Source of the DNA: Gammaproteobacteria bacterium
GTDB lineage: Bacteria > Pseudomonadota > Gammaproteobacteria > Steroidobacterales > Woeseiaceae
Reading direction: 5' to 3'
NCBI GenBank assembly: GCA_024640305.1
Contig: JAHEFG010000006.1
Coordinates: forward strand, 1 to 64,000
DNA length: 64,000 nt
Both the position numbers and the translations under genes were made by a program. Of the stretch, positions 26,475 to 39,267 are shown one piece after another; within the stretch, counting starts at the first letter, position 1, and each line of letters begins with the position of its first letter. The notes under the pieces are model-generated. The model was given only the letters and a program-made list of their open reading frames with translations. It searched no databases and was not told where the DNA came from.

Positions 26475-27767
26475 TTATCTCGATGCGCTGACACGAGAGA
26501 GGCTGTCGTCGAGGATGTCGATCATGTAGTCGGCATCTTCGTTCGACAGAACCATGGGTGGCCTCAGCTTGAGGATATTCGCATGCGGCCCGATCAACCC
26601 ACTCAGCACCCCATGTCTGCGCAAATCATTGACCACCCTGGCAGCCAAGGCCTCAGCCGGCGTGCGGTCTTCCCGGTCAGCAACCAGATCCAGCGCCAGA
26701 AAGAGCCCAGTGCCACGAATATCGCCGATGCATTCGTGTTTTCTGGCAAGGCCCAAAAGGCGATCAACAATGTGCTGCCCGACATTCAGGGCGTTTTCCT
26801 GCAAACGCTCGTCTTCAATAACATCCAGTACGGCGAGCGCAGCAGCGCAAGAGACCGGATTACCGCCGAAGGTATTGAAGTAGCCGCTACGCTCGGCAAA
26901 AGCGCTGACGAGATCGCGCCGTGACACCACCGCTGCTATCGGGTGGCCATTGCCCATTGGTTTGCCCAGGGTGACAATATCCGGAATGACCCCATCCTTC
27001 TCAAAGCCCCAGAAATGTGTCCCTGTTCGACCGAATCCTGGTTGAACCTCATCGGCAACGAACAGTCCGCCGGCACCGCGAATAATTTTCGCCATACTGC
27101 TTAGGTAACCTTGCGGAGTCGACACAACTCCTCCGCTGGAAACTATCGTGTCGATTACCAACGCGGCAGGCTTATAACCACGACTTCCCAGGAGCTCGAT
27201 CGCTTCGTGCACGTAAGCTGCATATTGCGTCCCGGCATCTGCGTCACGATGCTCTCCGCGATAGGTGTCCGGTGACGGCACTGTGACGACATAGTCCGGT
27301 AATTCCTGCGGCGAAATACTATCGGTTGATATTTCAAATGTTGCTTTGGAATTGCCATGGTACGCACTGTCGGTAACCACGATACCCGCTCCACCCGTTA
27401 CGGCGCGGGCAATTCGCAGCGCGAGCTCATTGGCCTCGCTTCCCGTACAACAAAACATTGCCGTATCGAGATCGTCCGGTAATTTGTCCGTCAGCCGCTC
27501 AGCATAGTCGAGTACATTTTCGTGAAGATAGCGTGTGTGCGTATTGAGAACGCTGGCTTGCTGGCAGATCGCATCGACTACGCGCGGATGGCAGTGGCCC
27601 ACATGGGCCACGTTGTTGTACATGTCGAGGTATTTCCTGCCGTCCGCATCGAATAGCCAAACGCCTTCACCACGCACGAGGTGCAGCGGCTCATCGTAAA
27701 ACAGCCGATAGGCAGAGCCCATCAGCTGTTGTCGTCGTTCGAGAAGTTTTGAGGTGTCTGCCGTCAC
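26475..27767 (-). CDS. class III PLP-dependent aminotransferase (AGXT2/phospholyase-like)
   Basis: This 430-residue PLP enzyme has the class III layout: YNNVAHVGHCHPRVVDAI near residue 50, CTGSEANELALR for phosphate binding, FVADEVQPGFGRTG, and the Schiff-base lysine in VTLGKPMGNGHP. The HVGH motif resembles alanine-glyoxylate aminotransferase 2 and ethanolamine-phosphate phospholyase relatives. The substrate cannot be fixed by eye. The longest reading starts with a GTG at 27767 without a clear ribosome site, so the exact start is uncertain. It is convergent with the universal stress protein gene. Confidence 0.9.
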   Translation of the reverse strand: MTADTSKLLERRQQLMGSAYRLFYDEPLHLVRGEGVWLFDADGRKYLDMYNNVAHVGHCHPRVVDAICQQASVLNTHTRYLHENVLDYAERLTDKLPDDLDTAMFCCTGSEANELALRIARAVTGGAGIVVTDSAYHGNSKATFEISTDSISPQELPDYVVTVPSPDTYRGEHRDADAGTQYAAYVHEAIELLGSRGYKPAALVIDTIVSSGGVVSTPQGYLSSMAKIIRGAGGLFVADEVQPGFGRTGTHFWGFEKDGVIPDIVTLGKPMGNGHPIAAVVSRRDLVSAFAERSGYFNTFGGNPVSCAAALAVLDVIEDERLQENALNVGQHIVDRLLGLARKHECIGDIRGTGLFLALDLVADREDRTPAEALAARVVNDLRRHGVLSGLIGPHANILKLRPPMVLSNEDADYMIDILDDSLSRVSASR

Positions 27768-27857
27768 TACCGATTAGATTACCGGAAGCAACGGCAGACT
27801 GCGATGATCAATATCCCGCTGTGATCATGACCCCAAAACTATAGGCGGTACTTGTCA

Positions 27858-30011
<2,154 letters not shown>

Positions 30012-30035
30012 TTACACTCCTGTCATTACGGATTA

Positions 30036-32234
30036 TTACCAATTGACGGCCAGGCTTACGGACGCGCTGCGTCCGGCCTGAGCGAGAGTTGGAAGAATTG
30101 GGTCATTGGGAGACAGGCCACGCACGTCGGACCAATTCCAGTACGTGCGGTCGGTCAGGTTATGGATACCGGCACGAACAGTCGTTTGTTCGCCCAGCTT
30201 CTGTGTCAGGTAAAGATCGAATACGGCGTACCCGGCGGGTTTAAACAGTTCACCGGACGTCTCGTCGCGGTCCGACCAGTCATCGGTCAGTGTTGTCTTG
30301 AGCCGTAACTGGCGTTGCTCATCCTGCGAATGCCAGCTAACACCTAGCACAGCCTGAGGAGGACCAACCGAATTCAGGGCCTCGTCTGTCTCAGTATTGA
30401 CGCCGCGCGCATAGAACGCAGAACCGTCGAACCCAAACTGATCAAAAGCCCCACCAAATCGAGCGGACCACCCGGCCTCTATACCTTCAATGCGTGTTTC
30501 ACGCAGATTCAATGACTGGAACAAGACGCGGCCGCTAACCGGATCCAGCCCAAGTCGAACCTTTGACTCGATAAAGTCGTCGTAGCGCGTATGGAATACC
30601 GACAACCGCGCGGACGAGTTAATGCCGCGCCAGCGCAATCCGAGATCGAAGCCATCCGATGATTCCGACCTGAGATCCGGGTTTGGAATAGCGCGGTAAT
30701 TGAAAAGCGGCAGGTCGAGGCCTATGTTTGCGTCCGCATATGGAGGCGCGCGAAAACCATGCGAATACTGCAGGTACACATCAACACCCGGCGTTATCTT
30801 GTAAATCACGCCAAGTTTGGGTGACAGATCCGATTCCGTTAGCGACACGAGTTCGGCAAATGGATAGTCCTCGAGGTACATCGGATCCTGGTTCGGCGAC
30901 AAATCGAATCGATCTGCCCTTAGCGCTGCGATGATGGTCCAGTCGCCAGCCGATATCGTGTCCTCAATATAGGCACCGGTCTCGCGGGTCTTCGAGATCG
31001 GAAAATCGCGGAGCGGGAAGACCTCTCCAAGTAGGACGTTGGTCTGCTCGCCAGTCACCATGTCCGTTGACATGCCGTCGCGATACTCTTCGCTGCGCCG
31101 TTCGCGGTACTCGAGGCCGAAACCAAGCCGATGAGACCATCTGTTGCCGGCGATGTCCTTCCAGAGATTTAATTCAAGACCCTGTATTTCCTGCTCAAAC
31201 GAAAAATAGCGATCAATGGATACTGGTGTGCTCGCCGCGCCACGCTCATCCAGGGTTGTCTGCCGGACGTCTGCAACTTCGTAGTAGCCGCGCACGACGC
31301 CGTTGTCGACCCAGCCATCCGGCGAACCGAAATCGTAGGAAATTATCAGGACGTCCATTTGGTACTCGTCGTCGCCCTCCAACGCAGTCGTTGAACGGTA
31401 TCGACCCTGGCCCAGCATGGAATTAAGGTCAGACAAAGTGTGCGAGTCCTGGTGGATCAGACCCGCACGCCAGGTATTTCCGAGCCGATCATCCGCGACC
31501 ACTTTAAGTAGCGCCGTTTGTCTCTCTGTATCGCGTGTATCTTTGTTGTCCGGCGCAGCTGCCGACTCCGTCTGCCCACCATTTCGCCAGCTGATTCCTG
31601 CGGTCACGCCAAAAGAACTGTCACCGAGTGCAAGCATCGCCTGGCCATGTGCACTCTGATCCGCTCCACGCCACGTCGCAAGCAGATCGCCACCGTTGCC
31701 ATCGGCTCCGGCCAGGTCATGAGGATCCGGTGTTTTTACAGCGACAACGCCACCGATCGCCGAACTTCCATACAGCGCAGATGCCGGACCATGCAAGACC
31801 TCGATATTCTGAATAAGCCCGGCATCAATGAAGTCGCGCGTCGCATTGGAAAAACTGCCAACATCGAAATGATCGGACAAAGGCACGCCGTCGACGACTA
31901 TCGCGACCCGATTGCCGCCGATGCCGCGAATGTTGATGCCCTCGGTACCGAATCGTGTACCTGAACCTTCGTAATCAACGCCTGGAACATAACGCAGTAC
32001 ATCGCCAATGGATGTCGCGAGTTGATCATTGAGATCAGCACGCGACAAAACCGTGACATTCGCTGCAATCTCTCGAACTGACCTCTTGTCTTTGTGTGCG
32101 ACAACAACAACCTGCTCGACTACCTCATCTGCCGGCACTGCCATAGCATCGGCCAGGACAACGGTCGGACAAAAAAAGGCGCCCACCACTGCAATAGCGA
32201 CGGGCGCAAAAAAGGTACAATTTATTCGTCGCAC
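30036..32234 (-). CDS. TonB-dependent receptor, haem/metal type
   Basis: This 732-residue outer-membrane receptor resembles the haemoglobin/haem and copper receptor group: a plug with GTEGINIRGIGGNRVAIVVDGV and LHGPASALYGSSAIGG, then a barrel ending in SVSLAVNW. I prefer the GTG at 32234, which gives an ideal signal peptide (MRRINCTFFAPVAIAVVGA, cleaved near VLADA), over a TTG at 32282 that adds 16 polar residues. It is immediately upstream of nirS on the same strand, so it may supply a cofactor (iron, haem or copper) needed for nitrite respiration. The cargo is inferred, not shown. Confidence 0.9.
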   Translation of the reverse strand: MRRINCTFFAPVAIAVVGAFFCPTVVLADAMAVPADEVVEQVVVVAHKDKRSVREIAANVTVLSRADLNDQLATSIGDVLRYVPGVDYEGSGTRFGTEGINIRGIGGNRVAIVVDGVPLSDHFDVGSFSNATRDFIDAGLIQNIEVLHGPASALYGSSAIGGVVAVKTPDPHDLAGADGNGGDLLATWRGADQSAHGQAMLALGDSSFGVTAGISWRNGGQTESAAAPDNKDTRDTERQTALLKVVADDRLGNTWRAGLIHQDSHTLSDLNSMLGQGRYRSTTALEGDDEYQMDVLIISYDFGSPDGWVDNGVVRGYYEVADVRQTTLDERGAASTPVSIDRYFSFEQEIQGLELNLWKDIAGNRWSHRLGFGLEYRERRSEEYRDGMSTDMVTGEQTNVLLGEVFPLRDFPISKTRETGAYIEDTISAGDWTIIAALRADRFDLSPNQDPMYLEDYPFAELVSLTESDLSPKLGVIYKITPGVDVYLQYSHGFRAPPYADANIGLDLPLFNYRAIPNPDLRSESSDGFDLGLRWRGINSSARLSVFHTRYDDFIESKVRLGLDPVSGRVLFQSLNLRETRIEGIEAGWSARFGGAFDQFGFDGSAFYARGVNTETDEALNSVGPPQAVLGVSWHSQDEQRQLRLKTTLTDDWSDRDETSGELFKPAGYAVFDLYLTQKLGEQTTVRAGIHNLTDRTYWNWSDVRGLSPNDPILPTLAQAGRSASVSLAVNW

Positions 32235-32356
32235 GTGTGAATTGCTACCTGATAAGATCCAATTAGTTCGACACCTTGCCAAACACCACCGTCAATACCA
32301 TAGGTAGCAACCCGTACTCGCTGCCGAGACTCAATTAGCAGCTAAAGTGGTGATGT

Positions 32357-32743
32357 ATGTATCTGATTATCAAGAATATTCACATAGCGTTCGCCACGCT
32401 GACAATCATCGGATTTTTGCTGCGAGCGTATTGGAAGGCGATCGGGTCCAATTTGCACCAAAATCGCGCAACCAAAATCGTGCCGCACACGATCGACGCC
32501 ATGTTTCTCGCAACGGGAATCTGGCTGCTGATGATGCTCGACATGAACCCTCTGCAGCAACCATGGCTAGTCGCGAAATTCGCGGCCATTTTTGCCTATG
32601 TGGGCCTTGGGATGGTCGCGTTTCGCTTCGGCCGTACGCCCCGGATAAGGTCACTTGCCTTCGTCGGCGCGCTGGCGTCGTTCGCGTTTGTCGTTGGAGC
32701 TGCCCTGAACAAGAACCCAATGAGCTGGCTGGCCTTCGGCTAG
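32357..32743 (+). CDS. SirB2-family small membrane protein
   Basis: This 128-residue protein has four hydrophobic segments and the SirB2-like signatures IKNIHIAFATLTIIGFLLRAYW and PHTIDAMFLATGIWL. Members are widespread in proteobacteria and have no firm function. It is divergent from the TonB-nirS operon and convergent with the hybrid kinase gene, overlapping its end by four bases. Confidence 0.88.
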   Translation: MYLIIKNIHIAFATLTIIGFLLRAYWKAIGSNLHQNRATKIVPHTIDAMFLATGIWLLMMLDMNPLQQPWLVAKFAAIFAYVGLGMVAFRFGRTPRIRSLAFVGALASFAFVVGAALNKNPMSWLAFG

Positions 32744-34311
32744 TCTTGCGGAACCTTGCCCGTGCGCGTCGCTATTCTGGCCGCCGCGAGCAAACGAGCA
32801 GTATTAACAGGTTTGCTCATCAAAGTGCTGTTATCGACCGGTCGCGCGTCCTTCACTACTTTCGACGTATCGCCGCTAACGATAAACGCAGGAATATTCC
32901 GGTCGTAGAACTTGCGAATTTCGCTAACGGCCTCGACGCCGGTCGAGCCATCAAGCAAATGGAAGTCCGAAACGACCAGCGCAGGTACATCGTCGAGATG
33001 CTTGATCAGTGCTCGTGTTTCGGTGGCCGATGCCGCGGTCGCGACACGATAGCCCTCTGCTTCGAGCAACATGCCCCACGCATTAGCGACGTTGACATTG
33101 TCTTCAATCAGCACCACAAGACCGGAAACCGAATCTTCAGAAACGACACCAAGGCCATCATTATCGTCTGCCGCCTTACCCTTGGTATCCACAATCGGCA
33201 GTTTCACGGTAAAGCAGGATCCGGTACCAAGATCGGACGTCACCTCTAGTTCGTGGCCAAGCAAATCGGCTAACCTGCGAACAATGGCAAGGCCCAAACC
33301 GAATCCCTCCTTGGCGCCGCCCTTTGCTCGTACTTGGTGAAACTCGAGAAATATGGCCTCGAGTTGATCCTCGTCGATACCAATGCCCGTGTCTTCGACC
33401 TTAATATGGCAATGTCCGTCGCGCTCGACACAGCTCACCGAGACCTTGCCCCTGTCGGTGTAACGAATCGCGTTGGCCACCAGATTCTGAATAATTTCAC
33501 TGAGCAAGTTCGGATCGCTACATACACTCGTATTGCAAGGACTGGACTCAAACTCCAGGCCTTTGTGCTGTGCCTGCCGCGCAAACTCCGCCGACAGACG
33601 ATCGACCAGTCGCTGCATCGGAAACTCTTCCAGATCCGGTGTAATTGCACCTGCATCCAGACGACTGATATCAAGCAGGGAGTTCAGGAGATTCGTCATC
33701 GCGGTCAGGGAATGCTCCTGGCTTTCGATCATCTCGAGCGCCCGGTCATCTTTGACCGTGCGGCGCAAAGCTCCGTTGAGAAGGCTTAGCGCCTGCACCG
33801 GTTGCCTCAAATCGTGGCTGGCGGCAGCGAGAAATGCACTATTGGCCTTGTTGGCCCGTTCAGCTGCCTGCTGCGCAGCAATAATATCCTGCTCCATGCG
33901 TTTGCGGTTGGTGACGTCGCGGATAACGCTTGAGACAAATGATGTCTTTGGCGTCGAAACCGGGCTCAGGCTGATTTCAACCGGGAATTCGCTGCCGTCC
34001 TTGCGCCGCCCAACCAACTCCATCCCAGATCCCATCGGCCGCAGACTGGGGTCATTTGTATAGTCTGTGCGGTGTTTGACATGCGACTTGCGGACTGAGT
34101 CCGGCAACAGCATTTCGATTTTTTTGCCGAGCATCTCCGCGCGGTCAAAGCCAAACATGCGCTCTGCCTGACCATTGACGATCGTAATTTCGCCGGTATC
34201 ATCCACAATGATCATCGCGTCAGGTGCTGATTCGAGCAGATTGCGAAAATACGCCTCTGACTCGTCGGCCTGTAATTTATCTGAACCCATTAATCCTGCC
34301 ATAAGCACCAC
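32740..34311 (-). CDS. PAS-domain hybrid sensor histidine kinase
   Basis: This 523-residue protein has one PAS domain (residues 18-135), a short coiled coil, a HisKA dimerisation domain with H166 in AAASHDLRQPV, an HATPase domain (NLVANAIRYTD, then DTGIGI and GFGLGLAIV) and a C-terminal receiver (LVVLIEDNVNVANAW; phospho-Asp in VVSDFHLLDG). No membrane segment is seen, so it is probably cytoplasmic, as FixL-type oxygen or redox sensors can be. The PAS domain lacks an obvious FixL haem-binding His, so the signal is unknown. It is divergent from the cbb3 operon, which makes control of respiration plausible. Start choice among ATGs at 34311, 34302 and 34290 is uncertain. Confidence 0.9.
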   Translation of the reverse strand: MVLMAGLMGSDKLQADESEAYFRNLLESAPDAMIIVDDTGEITIVNGQAERMFGFDRAEMLGKKIEMLLPDSVRKSHVKHRTDYTNDPSLRPMGSGMELVGRRKDGSEFPVEISLSPVSTPKTSFVSSVIRDVTNRKRMEQDIIAAQQAAERANKANSAFLAAASHDLRQPVQALSLLNGALRRTVKDDRALEMIESQEHSLTAMTNLLNSLLDISRLDAGAITPDLEEFPMQRLVDRLSAEFARQAQHKGLEFESSPCNTSVCSDPNLLSEIIQNLVANAIRYTDRGKVSVSCVERDGHCHIKVEDTGIGIDEDQLEAIFLEFHQVRAKGGAKEGFGLGLAIVRRLADLLGHELEVTSDLGTGSCFTVKLPIVDTKGKAADDNDGLGVVSEDSVSGLVVLIEDNVNVANAWGMLLEAEGYRVATAASATETRALIKHLDDVPALVVSDFHLLDGSTGVEAVSEIRKFYDRNIPAFIVSGDTSKVVKDARPVDNSTLMSKPVNTARLLAAARIATRTGKVPQD

Positions 34312-34467
34312 TGGATATTGTAAGTATACCGTCTTGGGGAGCGCTCATTGTCGGGCGAGGAAGGGCTACAGGTACAATAAGTATCGTCACGTATGTGTAT
34401 CGAGCCAGTACGCTGCTAGCCTGCCTGCCGATATGGCAATGTTAAAAACCAATTAGGGGTCCGTCCA

Positions 34468-35883
34468 TTGGACAAGACAGCTTCATATAACGACAAAGTG
34501 GTGCGGCAGTTCGCGATTATGACCGTGGTCTGGGGCATCGTAGGAATGCTCGTTGGTCTGATAGTCGCCGCGCAGTTGATCTGGCCGCAGCTCAACTTCG
34601 ACGTGCCGTACCTTACCTACAGCCGCTTACGGCCGCTGCACACCAATGCTGTAATTTTCGCGTTTGGCGGATCAGCGTTATTTGCAACTTGTTATTACGT
34701 CGTGCAGCGAACCTGCCACGTTCGCCTCATGTTTGACAAGCTCGCAGCGTTTACGTTTTGGGGTTGGCAAGCCATCATTGTACTTGCCGCAATCACGTTG
34801 CCACTGGGCATCACACAGAGCAAGGAATATGCCGAGCTCGAGTGGCCGATTGATCTGTTAATCGCTGTTGTTTGGGTGGCTTTTGCGATCGTCTTTTTCA
34901 CGACGATCGGCAAACGTCGTATCAAGCATATTTATGTTGCTAACTGGTTCTACGGTGCGTTCATCATCACCATCGCCGTTCTTCATATTTTCAATAACCT
35001 GGCGATCCCCGTTACGTTGACCAAGTCCTACAGCATTTACACAGGTGTCGTCGATGGAATGATGCAGTGGTGGTATGGCCACAATGCGGTTGGATTCTTC
35101 CTGACCGCAGGATTCCTCGGCATGATGTATTACTTCGTGCCAAAGCAGGCCGGACGACCGGTCTACTCATACCGCCTGTCCGTTGTCCACTTCTGGTCCC
35201 TGATTGCCGTCTACATGTGGGCCGGCCCCCATCATCTGCATTACACGTCATTGCCAGACTGGGCACAGACACTTGGCATGGTGTTCTCAATTATTCTGCT
35301 GGCGCCATCATGGGGCGGCATGATCAACGGCATCATGACGCTATCGGGCGCGTGGCATAAGCTACGCTCGGATCCGATTCTCAAGTTCATGATCGTCGCG
35401 CTGTCGTTCTATGGCATGTCGACCTTCGAAGGTCCCATGATGTCGATCAAGACCGTCAATGCTCTGTCGCATTACACCAACTGGAACATTGCCCACGTGC
35501 ATTCAGGGGCGCTCGGTTGGGTTGCAATGATGACGATCGGCTCGCTTTACTCATTGATTCCGCGCCTCTACAACCGAGACTCGATGCATAGCATCAAGCT
35601 CATTGATGTTCATTTCTGGACATCAACAATTGGGGTCGTGCTATACGCAGTACCCATGTGGATTGCCGGTGTCACAGAAGGACTGATGTGGCGAGCGGTC
35701 AACGATGACGGCACGCTGACCTACTCATTCGTAGAGTCAATAAAGGCTGTAGAGCCTTATCACGCGATTCGGCTGCTTGGGGGACTCGTGTTCTTCAGCG
35801 GTATGATCATCATGGCGTATAACGTCTGGAAAACAATCAGCGACAGAAAACCGGTACCGGTCGCCGTCATTGACCCGGCGTAG
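34468..35883 (+). CDS. ccoN: cbb3-type cytochrome c oxidase subunit I
   Basis: This is the catalytic subunit of the high-affinity cbb3 oxidase: 471 residues, 12 membrane helices, carrying haem b, haem b3 and CuB. The haem and copper ligands lie in [14 protein letters not shown] (H58), [31 protein letters not shown] and [12 protein letters not shown]. The start is a TTG nine bases after AGGGG. It begins the cco operon, with ccoO 12 bases downstream. The PAS hybrid kinase is divergent. Confidence 0.96.
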   Translation: MDKTASYNDKVVRQFAIMTVVWGIVGMLVGLIVAAQLIWPQLNFDVPYLTYSRLRPLHTNAVIFAFGGSALFATCYYVVQRTCHVRLMFDKLAAFTFWGWQAIIVLAAITLPLGITQSKEYAELEWPIDLLIAVVWVAFAIVFFTTIGKRRIKHIYVANWFYGAFIITIAVLHIFNNLAIPVTLTKSYSIYTGVVDGMMQWWYGHNAVGFFLTAGFLGMMYYFVPKQAGRPVYSYRLSVVHFWSLIAVYMWAGPHHLHYTSLPDWAQTLGMVFSIILLAPSWGGMINGIMTLSGAWHKLRSDPILKFMIVALSFYGMSTFEGPMMSIKTVNALSHYTNWNIAHVHSGALGWVAMMTIGSLYSLIPRLYNRDSMHSIKLIDVHFWTSTIGVVLYAVPMWIAGVTEGLMWRAVNDDGTLTYSFVESIKAVEPYHAIRLLGGLVFFSGMIIMAYNVWKTISDRKPVPVAVIDPA

Positions 35884-35895
35884 AGGAGCTCACCG

Positions 35896-36504
35896 ATGCG
35901 TCATGAAGTAATTGAAAAAAGCGTAAACCTGATGATGGTGCTGATCGTAATAGCGATTAGCATCGGTGGCTTGGTCGAAATTATCCCGCTCATGATGAGC
36001 GCGGATGCGACCGATCCGGACGAGAATATCGCGCCCTACTCGGCATTGCGTCTTGCGGGTCGCGATGTTTATGTTCGCGAAGGTTGTTACGGCTGCCACT
36101 CGCAGATGATTCGACCATTCCGCAGCGAGACTGAGCGATACGGCCCGTATACGACTGCAGGCGAAACAGTTTACGACCGTCCCTTCCAGTTTGGCTCGAA
36201 GCGAACAGGACCTGATCTGGCACGCGTTGGTGGTCGCTACTCCGATGAGTGGCAGCGGCTACACCTGATGGATCCACGTGCACTCGTGCCCGAGTCCAAT
36301 ATGCCTGGGTACCCATGGCTGGCTGATCGAAAAATCGACCCGGAACTCATAACAAGCAAGCTCAAAGCATTGCGCTTGCTCGGCGACCCGTACACCGATG
36401 AGCAAATAGCGTCGGCTGCGGCAGAAGTAGACGGCAAGACCGAGATGGATGCTGTCATTGCCTATCTGCAGGAACTCGGCACCAACCGCCGGGCGCGCAG
36501 GTAA
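35896..36504 (+). CDS. ccoO: cbb3 oxidase monohaem subunit II
   Basis: This 202-residue membrane-anchored cytochrome c has one N-terminal helix (residues 9-33) and a periplasmic domain with haem motif CYGCH (C64, C67, H68) followed by SQMIRPF, which is diagnostic of CcoO. Methionine near [10 protein letters not shown] is the likely sixth ligand. It passes electrons from CcoP to CcoN. Confidence 0.96.
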   Translation: MRHEVIEKSVNLMMVLIVIAISIGGLVEIIPLMMSADATDPDENIAPYSALRLAGRDVYVREGCYGCHSQMIRPFRSETERYGPYTTAGETVYDRPFQFGSKRTGPDLARVGGRYSDEWQRLHLMDPRALVPESNMPGYPWLADRKIDPELITSKLKALRLLGDPYTDEQIASAAAEVDGKTEMDAVIAYLQELGTNRRARR

Positions 36505-36507
36505 CGC

Positions 36508-36681
36508 ATGATGGATATCAACGATCTGCGCGGATTATTAACCGCTGTATTACTTTTTTCGTTTCTCGGGCTCTGTGTCTGGGCCTGGAGCAGTCGTCGC
36601 AACGCCGACTTTGACGCCAGCGCGGCACTACCATTGGAAGAGGATCATTTCATGACTAACAGCGATCAGGAGAGCAACTGA
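36508..36681 (+). CDS. ccoQ: cbb3 oxidase small subunit CcoQ
   Basis: This 57-residue protein begins MMDINDLRGLLTAVLLFSFL. It has a single membrane helix (about residues 8-27) followed by WAWSSRRNADFDASAALPLEED, typical of CcoQ. It lies between ccoO and ccoP, three bases after the first, and shares ATGA with the second. CcoQ stabilises or assembles the oxidase. Confidence 0.92.
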   Translation: MMDINDLRGLLTAVLLFSFLGLCVWAWSSRRNADFDASAALPLEEDHFMTNSDQESN

Positions 36682-37577
36682 TGACTGCATTCTGGGCGTG
36701 GTTCGTTGCAGCCGGCACGGTCATATTTGTCATTTATTGTATCTGGCTGATTACCTGGTCGGCGAAGCAGGGGCCAACAAACAAGGAAGACGCCGATCTC
36801 GTCGGCCACAAGTGGGACGGTGACCTCGAAGAGCTGAACAACCCGGCACCAAAATGGTGGCTATACCTGTATTTTGGCACGATAGTCTGGGCACTCGGCT
36901 ACCTGGTATTTTATCCCGGCATCGGCATTTTCGAAGGAACGTTGGGCTGGTCGAAATATGGGCAGTACGAAGAAGAAATGCAGGCCGCTGCAGATCGTTA
37001 CGAACCGATCTATGCGCGCTTTGCTGAAATGGACTTCGACGTTTTGGCACAAGATCCGGATGCGCAACAATTGGGCAAAAGCCTGTTCGCAAGCTATTGC
37101 ACAACTTGTCACGGCTCCGACGCTCGCGGCGCGGCCGGCTATCCAAACCTGACCGACAACGACTGGATATGGGGCGATACCGAAGCAGCGATTACAACTA
37201 CCATTCGGCAGGGGCGTAACAGCATCATGCCGTCATTGGCGGCTGCTCTTGGTGGCGACGCCGGCGTCGACAACATGGTCAATTACGTACGCAGCCTCAG
37301 CGGTTTGGTCGAGGCGGACAATGCCGCGATGACAGCACAGCCAATGTTTGTAGCTCTTTGCAGCGCCTGCCATATGCCCGATGGTACCGGCAACCAGGTT
37401 CTTGGCGGGCTCAACCTGACGGACGACACATGGCTGTATGGCTCGTCGGAAGATGCGGTACGTTCAACAATCGTTAACGGCCGCAACGGGGTTATGCCGG
37501 CACACGGCGATTTGTTAGGTGACAAAAAGACGAAAATCCTCGCGGCTTACATATCCAGTCTTTCTGCGGCGCAGTAG
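36681..37577 (+). CDS. ccoP: cbb3 oxidase dihaem subunit III
   Basis: This 298-residue protein has two N-terminal helices, the CcoP motif VGHKWDGDLEELNNPAPKWW (residues 41-60), and two cytochrome c domains with CTTCH (140-144) and CSACH (227-231). It accepts electrons from soluble or membrane cytochromes. The start overlaps the ccoQ stop. Confidence 0.96.
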   Translation: MTAFWAWFVAAGTVIFVIYCIWLITWSAKQGPTNKEDADLVGHKWDGDLEELNNPAPKWWLYLYFGTIVWALGYLVFYPGIGIFEGTLGWSKYGQYEEEMQAAADRYEPIYARFAEMDFDVLAQDPDAQQLGKSLFASYCTTCHGSDARGAAGYPNLTDNDWIWGDTEAAITTTIRQGRNSIMPSLAAALGGDAGVDNMVNYVRSLSGLVEADNAAMTAQPMFVALCSACHMPDGTGNQVLGGLNLTDDTWLYGSSEDAVRSTIVNGRNGVMPAHGDLLGDKKTKILAAYISSLSAAQ

Positions 37578-37588
37578 TACCTGACGGC

Positions 37589-37876
37589 GTGATCAGCGAA
37601 GATTATCGGGGCACAAAACAATGGAGTCGTAACCGGCAAGCGGTTGCAACCGTTGCCTGGATTTCTTTCCTGAGTGCGGCAGTAGCAACCATGTTGTTTT
37701 TTGCACTCTTTGATCCGATCGAACTCATCGCTGCATTTGATCCCGATCTCGAAGCAGGCCGCGAGGCCGGCTATGCAATCGGGTTCTTCTTTTTCTGGAT
37801 CCTCGCTGCTTTCTGTTCTGGCGTCACTGCCTGGCTGGTACGCACGGCTCCAAAACGCGATCAGCGACACCGCTAA
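37589..37876 (+). CDS. small two-helix membrane protein of the cco cluster
   Basis: This 95-residue protein has two hydrophobic segments (about residues 20-42 and 62-84). It is encoded between ccoP and ccoG, with a GTG start and a stop overlapping the ccoG start (TAATG). I do not recognise a named family. Position suggests an accessory role in oxidase assembly. Confidence 0.8.
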   Translation: MISEDYRGTKQWSRNRQAVATVAWISFLSAAVATMLFFALFDPIELIAAFDPDLEAGREAGYAIGFFFFWILAAFCSGVTAWLVRTAPKRDQRHR

Positions 37877-39267
37877 TGGCCGCCCAAGCGAAGAACAAGG
37901 GGGCCGCAGAAGGCTCTTTGTACCAGAGCGCGGCGAAAATCTATCCGCGGGAAATCGGTGGTAAATTCGCCAACCTGAGCAGACTGGCAACCGTTACCCT
38001 TCTGGGTCTGTTCTACATCGTCCCATGGCTCATGTGGGATGACCGGCAGGCAATCCTGTTCGACATGCCAGCCCGCAAATTTTATCTGCTCGGCTTGACC
38101 CTTTGGCCGCAGGACTTTCCATTCCTCGCTTTGCTACTGATCATCGCAGCATTGTCATTGTTCTTTTTTACGGCGCTTGCCGGTCGACTCTTTTGCGGTT
38201 TCGCCTGCCCTCAGACTGTCTGGACGGAAGCTTTCATCTGGATGGAACAACTCACTGAGGGTACGCGTTCACAGCGCATGAAACTCGACAAAGCGCCATG
38301 GTCACTAAACAAGTTGCGGCGCAAGGGCTCCAAGCAACTGCTGTGGATCACGTTTTCCCTGTGGACAGGCTTTACCTTCGTCGGTTTTTTTGTGCCGATT
38401 CGCCAGCTCGGTATCGACGTCGTCGCATTCAACATCGGCGGGTGGACGCTGTTCTGGATGTTCTTCTACGGATTCGCGACATACGGTAACGCGGGCTACA
38501 TGCGCGAACAGGTTTGCAAGTACATGTGCCCGTATGCACGTTTCCAGAGCGCGATGTTCGACAAAGACACGCTCATTATTTCTTACGATGAGAAACGCGG
38601 TGAGCCGCGCGGGGGTCGTAAACGATCCGTCGACCCGAAGCAGGCAGGGCTTGGCGATTGTATCGACTGCAAACTGTGTGTACAGGTATGTCCGACTGGC
38701 ATCGATATTCGCGATGGTCTGCAATATGAGTGCATCGCCTGTGCCGCCTGCATCGATGCCTGCGATTCAATAATGGACAAGATGAACTACCCCCGCGGCC
38801 TGGTGCGATATTCAACCGAGCACGCCATGAATAGCGAATCGACGAGGGTCTTTCGGCCAAGGATGTTCGTTTACGGGGCGCTGCTGCTGGTTCTTGTCGG
38901 CGGCCTGTTGACAGCGATGGCATCGAGAACGCCGGTCTTACTCGACGTTATTAGAGATAGAAACTCTCTGTACCGCGAGCTCCCGGGCGATGTCATCGAA
39001 AACATTTATACACTCAAGATCATCAACCAAAGCAACGATGCACGACAGTTTCGCTTGTCGGTCGAGGGCATTCCCGGACTCACGCTGGATGGTGTTGCAG
39101 ACCAGTTCAGCGTTGAAGGCGGTGGCGTTCTGTCGATGCCTGTAAGGGTTCGCACCAACCGCGATAACGCCTATGGCATTATGAACATCACGTTTAACCT
39201 GAGTGCCACAGACGATGAGAGTGTCAGCGTGATTGAGGATAGCCGCTTCCTGGGACCAACACCCTGA
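37876..39267 (+). CDS. ccoG: cytochrome oxidase accessory Fe-S protein CcoG (RdxA/FixG)
   Basis: This 463-residue inner-membrane protein has about five helices. It carries CGFACPQTVWTEAFIWME, CKYMCPYARFQ and a dicluster ferredoxin domain (CIDCKLCVQVCPTG, CIACAACIDAC), followed by a C-terminal Ig-like IG_CcoG domain. CcoG reduces Cu(II) to Cu(I) for cbb3 copper insertion. It overlaps the genes on both sides by one or more bases. Confidence 0.95.
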   Translation: MAAQAKNKGAAEGSLYQSAAKIYPREIGGKFANLSRLATVTLLGLFYIVPWLMWDDRQAILFDMPARKFYLLGLTLWPQDFPFLALLLIIAALSLFFFTALAGRLFCGFACPQTVWTEAFIWMEQLTEGTRSQRMKLDKAPWSLNKLRRKGSKQLLWITFSLWTGFTFVGFFVPIRQLGIDVVAFNIGGWTLFWMFFYGFATYGNAGYMREQVCKYMCPYARFQSAMFDKDTLIISYDEKRGEPRGGRKRSVDPKQAGLGDCIDCKLCVQVCPTGIDIRDGLQYECIACAACIDACDSIMDKMNYPRGLVRYSTEHAMNSESTRVFRPRMFVYGALLLVLVGGLLTAMASRTPVLLDVIRDRNSLYRELPGDVIENIYTLKIINQSNDARQFRLSVEGIPGLTLDGVADQFSVEGGGVLSMPVRVRTNRDNAYGIMNITFNLSATDDESVSVIEDSRFLGPTP